NCBI GenBank assembly: GCA_014655195.1 | Contig: BNBH01000019.1 | Span: forward strand, 63,163 to 127,162 | Length of the DNA: 64,000 nucleotides | Reading direction: 5' to 3' | Origin: Streptomyces cellulosae | Lineage (GTDB): Bacteria; Actinomycetota; Actinomycetes; Streptomycetales; Streptomycetaceae | Translations under genes and position numbers: made by a program | The notes under the pieces: generated by a model | What the model was told of the DNA's origin: nothing | Seen by the model: the letters and a program-made list of their open reading frames with translations, nothing else | Database searches by the model: none | In this document: piece by piece, positions 42,101 through 49,281 of the stretch | How positions within the stretch are numbered: position 1 is the stretch's first letter | How the letters are laid out: every line of letters starts with the position of its first letter

Positions 42101-42756
42101 GAGGGCCGCGTGCGATGCTCCACCCGTTCGTCGCGGAGGCCGCGGACCTGGTGACCCTGGCCCTGGAGACGGGGCATCCCGAGCAGTTCCTCTGGATCGA
42201 CGAGCACGGGGCCGTCAACAGCGTCGGGTCCACTCCGGCGGACCCGGAGCGCTACCGGAAGCACAATCTGTGGATCGCCCCGTCGTCCGGCTGGACCAGC
42301 CTGCACCCCCGGGCGCAGCGGCTCCTCGCGGACGTCCTGATCATGCTGAACCTCACGGAGCGGGACGGCAGCCCGGACGCCATCGAGGAGCGCCTGGAGC
42401 TCACCGACCGCAGCGACCTGCCGCCCTGCGTGACCCACGACCGGACGCCGCTCCACCCCGAGCGGAGCGTGGGGCGCAAGGACCGGGACGAGCCGGGCTG
42501 CACCTGCCTGCCGACCTGCACGTTCCGTCTGTGCCCCTATCCGCCCAAGGCCGCGAGGACGCAGAAGGAGATCGAGGAGCCGTTCTGCCGGCAGCAGCAG
42601 GCACTCCTGCACAGCCACCGCCGCTGGCACCTGCCGGCCCTCACCCGGCGCACCGCCTCCTGGGTGAGCATCCCCGTGCGGGAGCTGCACGCCTTCTGGG
42701 AGGTGATGGCGCACCGGAAGCGCAAGACGCCCGAGGAGGACGAGCAGGTCCTGTGA
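39190..42756 (+). CDS. Membrane-anchored NACHT-like NTPase of unknown function
   Basis: 1188 residues from the ATG at 39190. A basic N-terminus leads into two membrane spans (~70-90 LRVFAFLGTSLLLGWIALAAY; ~108-133 TVLSFVSPVLTGALLLAVFLLYW) with a short outside loop; positive charges on both sides place the rest in the cytosol. The NTPase has Walker A GGVGVGKT (190-197), Walker B-like VVIADGLEEAL (Asp268) and sensor IASRP (305-307), then PLSEEAALEYL, as in NACHT/STAND proteins. Long helical regions follow, with a linker (~700), and a Cys-rich motif CTCLPTCTFRLC at 1104-1115. No known effector or repeat domain is recognised. STAND proteins often sense phage or stress, so a defence or signalling role is possible but unproven. 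It stands alone. Confidence 0.75.
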   Translation: MPTKVIRSPEGKQRPRDAAWFTLYPRRWTLRAARAVGRRWRSYRTGREARRSIVPNRRWHPWRVSLGRLLRVFAFLGTSLLLGWIALAAYDSSQHVRSWYDELKNDAWFSTVLSFVSPVLTGALLLAVFLLYWYHKAKRPLVRKARTRPHELVPTAGTLVDRIVGRRELAQVMAQTLRNRKTRRPYLLVGGVGVGKTAVLVELTRMLAQQSAVPVPLRLRDMDGEFDFEQMARRRFAEEADQGVFAAGNIDKAWRQLRLDDKAVVIADGLEEALLDERYREDRDNIIRRAIDRADRQQLPLVIASRPHAPLEGTRAAIADLEPLSEEAALEYLVREPGEGDERRLDWVVETAEVSDSPIYLRIARALQQRGLLEHLTLRENDGRLNTRSNDCSTIRLRLLDSYRRAMEDGLIRDKLVMNRRERRETLWVVSALACFGLLQDSLEVSFDDFVGAYLDDLRERRRSGTLPDEPTAGSWREAVRPSVSPVQREAIWNVLARTVGESSSWINPLDAPTECYAELARYAANGQHLGLVRGSENKVRFPHSIVQAYLGHRLLTEVPDDEMAAVVGPALRGPGPSRELLIALVLLSRHRATTAAPRPSGPRDGGRTPRTSELLRDAAANRHDAKYFDLYAAALEIDSIDPEPIQDELARSLGEQWEGLVIRSDQRTVEDAKLGLVRRFGAALRERERRRDEAGTAPGTAAAPPPLPYERLLSIGTHEPSHAVRTAIAHQIAAGGDAAFRALRELFPLDTDPVRQYLHQTREAKRKLNEDYTAWLEDTESGRPADPGTAQRREQRYARFVREHERRRTEQWRHFALRAWLVPMFLGSVSARYRDEAEERLDLWLRHLTVPAGRNGSSAPSTGPPEPDLPLSLEIAMTQGFKNAANRRRRHPDAYEESRAFLTRHAERMLASSRSWYAQLSLLHALCLWELPDTAGRRDAPAGKGASVEPARAVNRWLAIAGSARRGGGGGPRAMLHPFVAEAADLVTLALETGHPEQFLWIDEHGAVNSVGSTPADPERYRKHNLWIAPSSGWTSLHPRAQRLLADVLIMLNLTERDGSPDAIEERLELTDRSDLPPCVTHDRTPLHPERSVGRKDRDEPGCTCLPTCTFRLCPYPPKAARTQKEIEEPFCRQQQALLHSHRRWHLPALTRRTASWVSIPVRELHAFWEVMAHRKRKTPEEDEQVL

Positions 42757-42818
42757 GGCGCACGCACGAGGTCGCAGCGCGCACGAGGGCCCCGCACGCA
42801 CGTGGGCCCCGCACGCAC

Positions 42819-42853
42819 GTGGGCCCCGGACCCTTCCCGGGTCCGGGGCCCAC
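42819..42853. terminator. 15-bp bidirectional terminator between NACHT-like gene and pssA
   Basis: GTGGGCCCCGGACCC (42819-42833) pairs perfectly with its complement at 42839-42853 around TTCCC. It lies between convergent genes and can end both. Just before it, a 17-bp unit (GCACGCACGTGGGCCCC) is repeated directly at 42794 and 42811. Confidence 0.85.
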
Positions 42854-42871
42854 CCACAGCCTGCGGCGGCG

Positions 42872-43723
42872 TTACGGCAGCTGCGCCGCCCGCGCCTCAC
42901 GCCGGTTGTCGCGGAAGTTGTTCACCCGCCGTGCCGTCGCGAACAGCGGAATGACCGCCCCCATCACCAGCTGCAGCGCACACCCCGTCTGCAGCAGCAG
43001 CTGTCCGCTCGGCGCGTCGAAGGCCCATGCCGCCAGCAGCCCCATCGACAGCACGATCCACGACAGCATCGCCACGGCGAGACGCCCCCGCGGCTTCGGG
43101 TACTCGACGCGGCTCACCATCAGCCACGCCGTGCCGATGATCGCCAGCAGCGTCGCCACGAAGGGCAGCTCCAGCAGCACGATGGACACGACCGTCAGCG
43201 CCCCGAAGGGCGACGGCATGCCCTGGAAGGTGCCGTCCTTCACCGTGACGCAGGAGAACCGCGCCAGTCTCAGCACCACCGCCAGGAGCACCACGATCGC
43301 CCCGACCGCGGCCACCCTCTGGTGCGCGTCGTCCGCGACCATGCCGTAGACCAGGACGAAGTACGCCGGGGCCAGGCCGAAGCTGATCAGGTCCGAGAGG
43401 TTGTCCAGCTCGGCGCCCATCGGCGAGGAGCGCAGCTTGCGCGCCACCAGGCCGTCGAAGAGGTCGAAGACCGCCGCGCACAGCATCAGGATGACCGCGG
43501 TGGCCGCGCTGTGGCGGGCCATGCCGGTCTCCTGGCTGCCCTGCAGGTGCGGGATCAGGATGCCGGTGGTGGTGAAGTACACCGCCATGAAGCCGCACGT
43601 GGCGTTGCCCAGCGTGAGGGTGTCCGCTATCGACAGGCGCAGCGACAGAGGCATCTCCTCGTCGTCGTCCTCGTCGGCCTCCGGCACCCAGCCGGCCTGT
43701 GTGTCGGGATCAACCACGGTCAA
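42872..43723 (-). CDS. pssA: CDP-diacylglycerol--serine O-phosphatidyltransferase
   Basis: 283 residues. The CDP-alcohol phosphatidyltransferase motif is complete: DGLVARKLRSSPMGAELDNLSD (DG-X2-AR-X8-G-X3-D-X3-D). About eight hydrophobic spans follow an acidic N-terminal tail. It makes phosphatidylserine in the membrane, which the Psd product of the gene directly upstream converts to phosphatidylethanolamine. The TTG at 43723 overlaps the psd end by 14 nt with GGGG upstream; a GTG at 43717 is a possible alternative. Members with this C-terminal region are typical of actinobacteria. Confidence 0.94.
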   Translation of the reverse strand: MTVVDPDTQAGWVPEADEDDDEEMPLSLRLSIADTLTLGNATCGFMAVYFTTTGILIPHLQGSQETGMARHSAATAVILMLCAAVFDLFDGLVARKLRSSPMGAELDNLSDLISFGLAPAYFVLVYGMVADDAHQRVAAVGAIVVLLAVVLRLARFSCVTVKDGTFQGMPSPFGALTVVSIVLLELPFVATLLAIIGTAWLMVSRVEYPKPRGRLAVAMLSWIVLSMGLLAAWAFDAPSGQLLLQTGCALQLVMGAVIPLFATARRVNNFRDNRREARAAQLP

Positions 43724-44366
43724 TGCGAGTCACCCCAGCCACGGTCTTCTGGCCCACTTCGACATCGACCTCCACGCCCTCGGGCAGGTAGATGTCGACG
43801 CGCGAGCCGAAGCGGATGAGGCCGATGCGCTCGCCCTGCTCGACCTTGGTGCCCTGGGGCACGTAGGGGACGATGCGGCGGGCCACCGCGCCGGCGATCT
43901 GGACCATCTCGATGTCACCGAGCTCGGTGTCGAAGTGCCACACCACGCGCTCGTTGTTCTCGCTCTCCTTGTTGAAGGCGGGAACGAAGCCACCGGGGAT
44001 GTGCTCGACCGACGTCACGGTGCCGGCCAGGGGGGCGCGGTTCACGTGGACGTTCAGCGGGCTCATGAAGATCGCGACGCGGGTGCGTCCGTCCTTCCAG
44101 GGCATGATGCTCTGCACCACACCGTCGGCGGGCGAGATGACCCGGCCCTGGGCGATCTCGCGCTCGGGGTCGCGGAAGAACCACAGCATCCCCGCCGCGA
44201 GAGCGGTGGCGGGGACGGCGACGGCCTTGGCGGCGCCCGAGCGGCGGGCGCGGAGCAGACTCACGGCCGCGGTGGCGACGGTCGGCAGAAGCCACGGCGA
44301 TGCTCCGCGCGCGAGGCGTACGCCGGCGAGGCTGTCGCGGTGTGCAGAGGTTTGGCTGTGGGGCAT
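43710..44366 (-). CDS. psd: Phosphatidylserine decarboxylase (short, archaeal/Sinorhizobium-like type)
   Basis: 218 residues from the ATG at 44366, which has GAAGG 7 nt upstream. A hydrophobic segment (~48-65) is followed by WFFRDPEREIAQGRVISPADG, MSPLNVHVNRAPLAG, NERVVWHFDTELG and, near the C-terminus, GLIRFGSRVDIYLPEG, where cleavage at Gly-Ser makes the pyruvoyl cofactor. Phosphatidylserine is decarboxylated to phosphatidylethanolamine, the main zwitterionic lipid of Streptomyces. First gene of the psd-pssA pair, with overlapping ends. Confidence 0.95.
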   Translation of the reverse strand: MPHSQTSAHRDSLAGVRLARGASPWLLPTVATAAVSLLRARRSGAAKAVAVPATALAAGMLWFFRDPEREIAQGRVISPADGVVQSIMPWKDGRTRVAIFMSPLNVHVNRAPLAGTVTSVEHIPGGFVPAFNKESENNERVVWHFDTELGDIEMVQIAGAVARRIVPYVPQGTKVEQGERIGLIRFGSRVDIYLPEGVEVDVEVGQKTVAGVTRIDRG

Positions 44367-44487
44367 GGATGACCTTCGTAGCGGATGATGCCGCGCAACT
44401 GCGGGGGACGGCGGCTTTCCGGCGATCGTAGCGGCTCTCGGCCGCAACTGGGTAAGCCAGGCAACCAAGTCGGCGGCCGAAGAACGC

Positions 44488-44528
44488 ATACGGGGTGTGA
44501 TCCTCTTCCTCAAGAAAACACCCCGTAT
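44488..44528 (-). terminator. Hairpin after the acyl-CoA dehydrogenase gene
   Basis: ATACGGGGTGT (44488-44498) and ACACCCCGTAT (44518-44528) pair over 11 bp with a 19-nt, comparatively AT-rich loop that can itself form a small TCTT/AAGA stem. It begins 18 nt beyond the stop of the leftward operon and is probably its terminator. Confidence 0.65.
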
Positions 44529-44546
44529 CCGGACATCTGACCCTGC

Positions 44547-45761
44547 TCAGCCCTGGAATCGATACTCTTCGAGCAGTCGACGGCCGATGATCATTTTCTG
44601 GATCTCGGCGGTGCCCTCACCGATCAGCAGCATCGGGGCCTCCCGGTAGAGGCGCTCGATCTCGTACTCCTTCGAGAAGCCGTAGCCGCCGTGGATCCGG
44701 AAGGCGTCCTCCACGACCTCCTTGCAGTACTCGGAGGCGAGGTACTTCGCCATCCCTGCCTCAAGGTCGTTTCGTTCTCCGGAGTCCTTTTTGCGCGCTG
44801 CGTTGACCATCATGGCATGCGCGGCCTCCACCTTGGTGGCCATCTCGGCCAGCTTGAACTGGATGGCCTGGTGCTGGGCGATCGGCTTGCCGAAAGTGTG
44901 ACGCTGCTGGGCGTACTGGACGCCCAGTTCGAAGGCACGCTGCGCGACGCCGCAGCCACGCGCCGCGACGTTCACACGGCCGACCTCGACGCCGTCCATC
45001 ATTTGGTAAAAACCTCGGCCGGTGACCCCGCCGAGCACCCGGTCGGCGGGAACGCGCAGGCCGTCCATGATGAGCTCGGTCGTGTCGACGCCCTTGTAGC
45101 CCATCTTGTCGATCTTGCCGGGGATGGTCAGGCCCGGACGGACCTCGCCGAAGCCCGGCTCCTTCTCCACCAGGAAGGTGGTCATCGACTTGTGCGGCTT
45201 GGCGGCTGCCTCTTCAGGGGAGTGTCCTTCGTCACTTCGCACCAGAACGGCCACCAGCGACGACGTCCCGCCGTTCGTCAGCCACATCTTCTGCCCGTTG
45301 AGGACGTACTCGTCGCCGTCCTTGACCGCCTTCGACGTGATGGCCGACACGTCCGAGCCGAGGCCCGGCTCCGACATCGAGAAGGCGCCCCGGATGTCGC
45401 CGGCCGCCATCCGCGGCAGGAAGTGCTCCTTCTGCTCCTGGGTGCCGTGCTGCTTGAGCATGTACGCCACGATGAAGTGCGTGTTGATGATGCCGGACAC
45501 CGACATCCAGCCGCGGGCGATCTCCTCCACGCACAGCGCGTAGGTGAGAAGGGACTCGCCCAGGCCGCCGTACTCCTCGGGGATCATCAGGCCGAAGAGG
45601 CCCAGTTCCTTCAGCCCGTCGACGATCTGCTGCGGGTACTCGTCGCGGTGCTCCAGCTCGGTCGCGACCGGGATGATCTCCTTGTCCACGAAGTCGCGGA
45701 CGGTGGAGAGGATCTCCTGCTGGACGTCGGTCAGACCGGCGGTCTGGGCGAGACGGGCCAT
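44547..45761 (-). CDS. Acyl-CoA dehydrogenase, probable methylsuccinyl-CoA dehydrogenase
   Basis: 404 residues, ATG 3 nt after the MaoC stop. A canonical acyl-CoA dehydrogenase: FGLMIPEEYGGLGESLL, AFSMSEPGLGSDVSAI and MWLTNGG (FAD and substrate sites), GRGFYQMMDGVEVGRVNVAARG, and the C-terminal VEDAFRIHGGYGFSKEYEIERLYREAPMLLIGEGTAEIQ. The family has many substrates. As the last gene of the ccr-mutase-lyase-hydratase operon it most likely oxidises methylsuccinyl-CoA to mesaconyl-CoA, though proteobacterial Mcd enzymes are longer. A local AT-richer run (codons for GFYQMM near 45000) stands out from the surrounding codon use. Confidence 0.9.
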   Translation of the reverse strand: MARLAQTAGLTDVQQEILSTVRDFVDKEIIPVATELEHRDEYPQQIVDGLKELGLFGLMIPEEYGGLGESLLTYALCVEEIARGWMSVSGIINTHFIVAYMLKQHGTQEQKEHFLPRMAAGDIRGAFSMSEPGLGSDVSAITSKAVKDGDEYVLNGQKMWLTNGGTSSLVAVLVRSDEGHSPEEAAAKPHKSMTTFLVEKEPGFGEVRPGLTIPGKIDKMGYKGVDTTELIMDGLRVPADRVLGGVTGRGFYQMMDGVEVGRVNVAARGCGVAQRAFELGVQYAQQRHTFGKPIAQHQAIQFKLAEMATKVEAAHAMMVNAARKKDSGERNDLEAGMAKYLASEYCKEVVEDAFRIHGGYGFSKEYEIERLYREAPMLLIGEGTAEIQKMIIGRRLLEEYRFQG

Positions 45762-45764
45762 CGC

Positions 45765-46277
45765 TTACTTCCCCTGTTCGTTCAGCTCGGGGCGGCCGGG
45801 CTGCTCGCCGCCGCGCTCCTTGATGTACGTCTCGGTCGGCACCATCACCTTGCGGCGGAACACGCACACCAGCGTGCCGTCCTGCTTGTAGCCCTTGGTC
45901 TCGACGTACACGATGCCGCGGTCGTTCTTCGACTTCGACGGCCACTTGTCCAGGACGGTCGTCTGCCCGTAGATCGTGTCGCCGTGGAAGGTCGGCGCCA
46001 CGTGCTTGAGCGACTCGATCTCCAGGTTGGCGATCGCCTTGCCGGAGATGTCCGGCACGCTCATGCCGAGCAGCAGCGAGTAGATGTAGTTCCCGACGAC
46101 GACGTTCTTGCCGAAGTCCGTCGTCTTCTCCGCATAGTTGACGTCCATGTGGAGCGGGTGGTGGTTCATGGTGAGGAGGCAGAACAGGTGGTCGTCGTAC
46201 TCGGTGACCGTCTTGCCCGGCCAGTGCTTGTACGTCGCCCCGACCTCGAACTCCTCGTAGGTGCGTCCGAACTGCAT
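45765..46277 (-). CDS. MaoC-family dehydratase, probable mesaconyl-CoA hydratase
   Basis: 170 residues from the ATG at 46277, 5 nt after the upstream stop. A single hot-dog domain: MQFGRTYEEFEVGATYKHWPGKTVTEYDDHLFCLLTMNHHPLHMD includes the hydratase residues (D...H in the usual R-hydratase loop region), and VVVGNYIYSLLLGMSVPDISG and LKHVAPTFHGDTIYGQT are typical of MaoC enzymes. In the ethylmalonyl-CoA pathway mesaconyl-CoA hydratase makes beta-methylmalyl-CoA, the substrate of the lyase encoded just upstream. It is half the size of Rhodobacter Mch, so the assignment rests on context. Confidence 0.88.
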   Translation of the reverse strand: MQFGRTYEEFEVGATYKHWPGKTVTEYDDHLFCLLTMNHHPLHMDVNYAEKTTDFGKNVVVGNYIYSLLLGMSVPDISGKAIANLEIESLKHVAPTFHGDTIYGQTTVLDKWPSKSKNDRGIVYVETKGYKQDGTLVCVFRRKVMVPTETYIKERGGEQPGRPELNEQGK

Positions 46278-46282
46278 GGCGG

Positions 46283-47245
46283 TCAGGCCTCCGGGATCTC
46301 GAACTTGCTGGTGCGCTGCATGCCGGCGGCGCGCCCCTTGCCGGAGATGACCAGGGCCATCTTGCGGCTGGCCTCGTCGATCATCTCGTCGCCGAGCATC
46401 GCGGAGCCCTTCTTGCCGCCCGCCTCGGACGTGTAGTAGTCGTACGCGTCCAGGATCAGCTCGGCGTGGTCGTAGTCCTCCTGCGAGGGGGAGAAGACCT
46501 CGTTGGCGGCGTCGACCTGGCCGGGGTGCAGCACCCACTTGCCGTCGAAGCCGAGCGCGGCGGCGCGGCCGGCCACCTCGCGGAAGCCGTCCACGTTGCG
46601 GATCTGCAGGTAGGGGCCGTCGATCGCCTGGAGGTTGTTGGCGCGGGCGGCCATCAGGATCTTCATCAGGATGTAGTGGTAGGCGTCCGCCGGGTAGCCG
46701 GGCGGCTGCTCGCCCACGACCAGCGACTTCATGTTGATCGACGCCATGAAGTCGGCCGGGCCGAAGATGATGGTCTCGATGCGCGGGGAGGCCTGCGCGA
46801 TCTCGTTGACGTTGTTGAGGCCCTGCGCGTTCTCGATCTGCGCCTCGATGCCGATCCGGCCGACCTCGAAGCCCATGGTCTTCTCGATCTGCGTGAGCAG
46901 CAGGTCCAGGGCGACGATCTGCTGGGCGTCCTGCACCTTCGGCAGCATGATGCAGTCGAGGTTCGGGCCCGCGCCCTCGACGACCGTCACGACGTCCCGG
47001 TACGTCCACTCCGTGGTCCAGTCGTTGACGCGCACCACGCGCGTCTTGCCGGTCCAGTCGCCCTCGTTGAGGAACTTCACGATGGTGTGCCGCGCCTCGG
47101 GCTTGGCGAGCGGGGCGCAGGCGTCCTCGAGGTCCAGGAAGACCTGGTCGGCGGGGAGGCCCTGGGCCTTCTCCAGGAAGCGCGGGTTCGAGCCGGGTAC
47201 CGCCAGGCAGGAACGCCGGGGGCGAAGGCGGTTGACCGTGGTCAT
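46283..47245 (-). CDS. HpcH/HpaI/CitE-family lyase, probable L-malyl-CoA/beta-methylmalyl-CoA lyase
   Basis: 320 residues; the ATG overlaps the mutase stop (ATGA). A CitE-like TIM barrel: RRSCLAVPGSNPRFLEKAQ, DQVFLDLEDACAPLAKPEAR, VRVNDW, LDCIMLPKVQDAQQI, VGRIGIEAQIENAQGLNNVNEIAQASPRIETIIFGPADFMASIN and GFDGKWVLHPGQVDAANEVFSPS. The Glu/Asp metal ligands in AQIEN and GPADF are kept. It should split beta-methylmalyl-CoA into glyoxylate and propionyl-CoA. The operon position between mutase and hydratase supports this. Confidence 0.91.
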   Translation of the reverse strand: MTTVNRLRPRRSCLAVPGSNPRFLEKAQGLPADQVFLDLEDACAPLAKPEARHTIVKFLNEGDWTGKTRVVRVNDWTTEWTYRDVVTVVEGAGPNLDCIMLPKVQDAQQIVALDLLLTQIEKTMGFEVGRIGIEAQIENAQGLNNVNEIAQASPRIETIIFGPADFMASINMKSLVVGEQPPGYPADAYHYILMKILMAARANNLQAIDGPYLQIRNVDGFREVAGRAAALGFDGKWVLHPGQVDAANEVFSPSQEDYDHAELILDAYDYYTSEAGGKKGSAMLGDEMIDEASRKMALVISGKGRAAGMQRTSKFEIPEA

Positions 47246-49269
47246 GCGGGGACCTCCAGGGGGTCGAGCTTGTTCGCGTTGCGGATCTCGTCGACGATGC
47301 GGCCGATGATCCCGGTGATGTCGAAGTCCTTCGGCGTGAAGACCGCGGCGACTCCCGCGGCCCGCAGCTGTTCGGCGTCACCGCTGGGGATGATGCCACC
47401 GGCGATCACGGGAATGTCCGTGGCGCCGGCCACACGGAGCCGTTCGAGCACGTCCGGCACCAGCTGGGCGTGCGATCCGGAGAGGATCGACAGGCCCACC
47501 GCGTGGACGTCCTCCGCCAGCGCGGCGTCCACGATCTGCTCCGGGGTGAGCCGGATGCCCTGGTAGACCACCTCGAACCCGGCGTCGCGGGCCCGCACGG
47601 CGATCTGCTCGGCGCCGTTGGAGTGGCCGTCCAGGCCGGGCTTGCCGACCAGGAAGCGCAGCTTGCCCACACCGAGGTCCTTCGCCGTGAGTTCCACCTT
47701 CCGGCGGACCTCCGACAGGGCGGAGCCCTCCTCGGCGGGGACCGCGACGGGGGCCGAGGACACCCCGGTCGGCGCCCGGAACTCGCCGAACACCTCGCGC
47801 AGCGCGCCGGCCCACTCGCCGGTGGTGACGCCGGCCCGGGCGCACTCCAGGGTGGCCTCCATGAGGTTGTCGGTGCCGCGCGCTGCCTCCTTCAGCTTCT
47901 CCAGCGCCTTGCAGGGGCGCGGGTGGTTGAAGGGCGGCTGGTAGCGGGTGTCGCGCCAGTTCTGCAGCGCGGCGATCACCCGGGCCTCGACCGCGGGGTC
48001 GACGGTCTGGATGGCGGTGTCCAGGTCGGCGGTGAGCGGGTTGGGCTCGGTCGACTCGAAGGCGTTGACCCCGATGATCTTCTCCTCGCCGGACTCGATC
48101 CGGGCGCGGCGCTCGGCGTGCGAGGAGACGAGCTGGGACTTGAGGTAGCCGGACTCCACGGCGGCCATCGCGCCGCCCATCTCCTGGATCCGCTCGATCT
48201 CCGCGGTCGCCTCGGCCACCAGCTCCTCGACCTTGGCCTCGATCACCTTCGAACCCTCGAAGATGTCCTCGTACTCCAGCAGGTCGCTCTCGTAGGCGAG
48301 GACCTGCTGGATGCGCAGGGACCACTGCTGGTCCCAGGGGCGGGGCAGGCCGAGCGCCTCGTTCCAGGCGGGCAGCTGCACGGCACGCGCGCGGGCGTCC
48401 TTGGAGAGGGTGACGGCCAGCATCTCCAGCACGATCCGCTGGACGTTGTTCTCCGGCTGCGCCTCGGTCAGCCCGAGGGAGTTGACCTGGACGCCGTAGC
48501 GGAAGCGGCGGTGCTTGGGGTTCTCGATGCCGTACCGCTCACGGGTGAGGGTGTCCCAGATACGGCCGAAGGCGCGCATCTTGCACATCTCCTCGATGAA
48601 GCGGACGCCCGCGTTCACGAAGAAGGAGATACGGCCGACGACGTCGCCCATGCGCTCCTGCGGCACCTGGCCGCTGTCGCGCACCGCGTCGAGCACGGCG
48701 ATCGCGGTGGACATCGCGTACGCGATCTCCTGCACCGGCGTGGCCCCGGCCTCCTGCAGGTGGTAGCTGCAGATGTTGATCGGGTTCCACTTCGGGATGT
48801 GGGAGACCGTGTACGCGATCATGTCGGTCGTCAGGCGGAGCGACGGCCCCGGCGGGAAGACGTGCGTCCCGCGGGACAGGTACTCCTTGACGATGTCGTT
48901 CTGGGTCGTGCCCTGGAGCTTGGTGATGTCCGCGCCCTGCTCCTCGGCGACGACCTGGTAGAGCGCCAGCAGCCACATGGCGGTGGCGTTGATCGTCATC
49001 GAGGTGTTCATCTGCTCCAGGGGGATGTCCTGGAACAGCCGCCGCATGTCACCGAGGTGCGAGACGGGCACCCCGACCCGGCCGACCTCGCCGCGGGCGA
49101 GGACGTGGTCGGGGTCGTAGCCGGTCTGGGTCGGCAGGTCGAACGCGACCGACAGCCCGGTCTGGCCCTTGGCGAGGTTGCGCCGGTACAGCTCGTTGGA
49201 CGCCTCGGCCGTCGAGTGGCCGGCGTACGTCCGCATGAGCCACGGACGGTCCTTCTGACGCTCTGTCAT
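47242..49269 (-). CDS. meaA: Ethylmalonyl-CoA mutase (B12-dependent, MeaA)
   Basis: 675 residues. The substrate-binding barrel (~1-520) starts DRPWLMRTYAGHSTAEASNELYRRNLAKGQTGLSVAFDLPTQ, with NITATAM-type helices, TGYDPDHVLARGEVGRVGVPV and NPKHRRFRYGVQVNSLGLTEAQPENN. The C-terminal B12 domain (~535-665) has the base-off motif in KPGLDGHSNGAEQIA (DGHxxG with the cobalt-ligand His), GLSILSGSHAQLVPDVL and IAGGIIP. Single-chain and adjacent to ccr, so ethylmalonyl-CoA mutase rather than methylmalonyl-CoA mutase. It converts ethylmalonyl-CoA to methylsuccinyl-CoA. It begins 12 nt after the ccr stop and overlaps the lyase gene. Confidence 0.95.
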   Translation of the reverse strand: MTERQKDRPWLMRTYAGHSTAEASNELYRRNLAKGQTGLSVAFDLPTQTGYDPDHVLARGEVGRVGVPVSHLGDMRRLFQDIPLEQMNTSMTINATAMWLLALYQVVAEEQGADITKLQGTTQNDIVKEYLSRGTHVFPPGPSLRLTTDMIAYTVSHIPKWNPINICSYHLQEAGATPVQEIAYAMSTAIAVLDAVRDSGQVPQERMGDVVGRISFFVNAGVRFIEEMCKMRAFGRIWDTLTRERYGIENPKHRRFRYGVQVNSLGLTEAQPENNVQRIVLEMLAVTLSKDARARAVQLPAWNEALGLPRPWDQQWSLRIQQVLAYESDLLEYEDIFEGSKVIEAKVEELVAEATAEIERIQEMGGAMAAVESGYLKSQLVSSHAERRARIESGEEKIIGVNAFESTEPNPLTADLDTAIQTVDPAVEARVIAALQNWRDTRYQPPFNHPRPCKALEKLKEAARGTDNLMEATLECARAGVTTGEWAGALREVFGEFRAPTGVSSAPVAVPAEEGSALSEVRRKVELTAKDLGVGKLRFLVGKPGLDGHSNGAEQIAVRARDAGFEVVYQGIRLTPEQIVDAALAEDVHAVGLSILSGSHAQLVPDVLERLRVAGATDIPVIAGGIIPSGDAEQLRAAGVAAVFTPKDFDITGIIGRIVDEIRNANKLDPLEVPA

Positions 49270-49281
49270 GTCCGCCCTGCC

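Noticed and set aside
42781..42853. Short GCACGCACGTGGGCCCC repeats as a CRISPR-like array
   Set aside because: Only two 17-bp copies with no spacers; they merge into the terminator hairpin.
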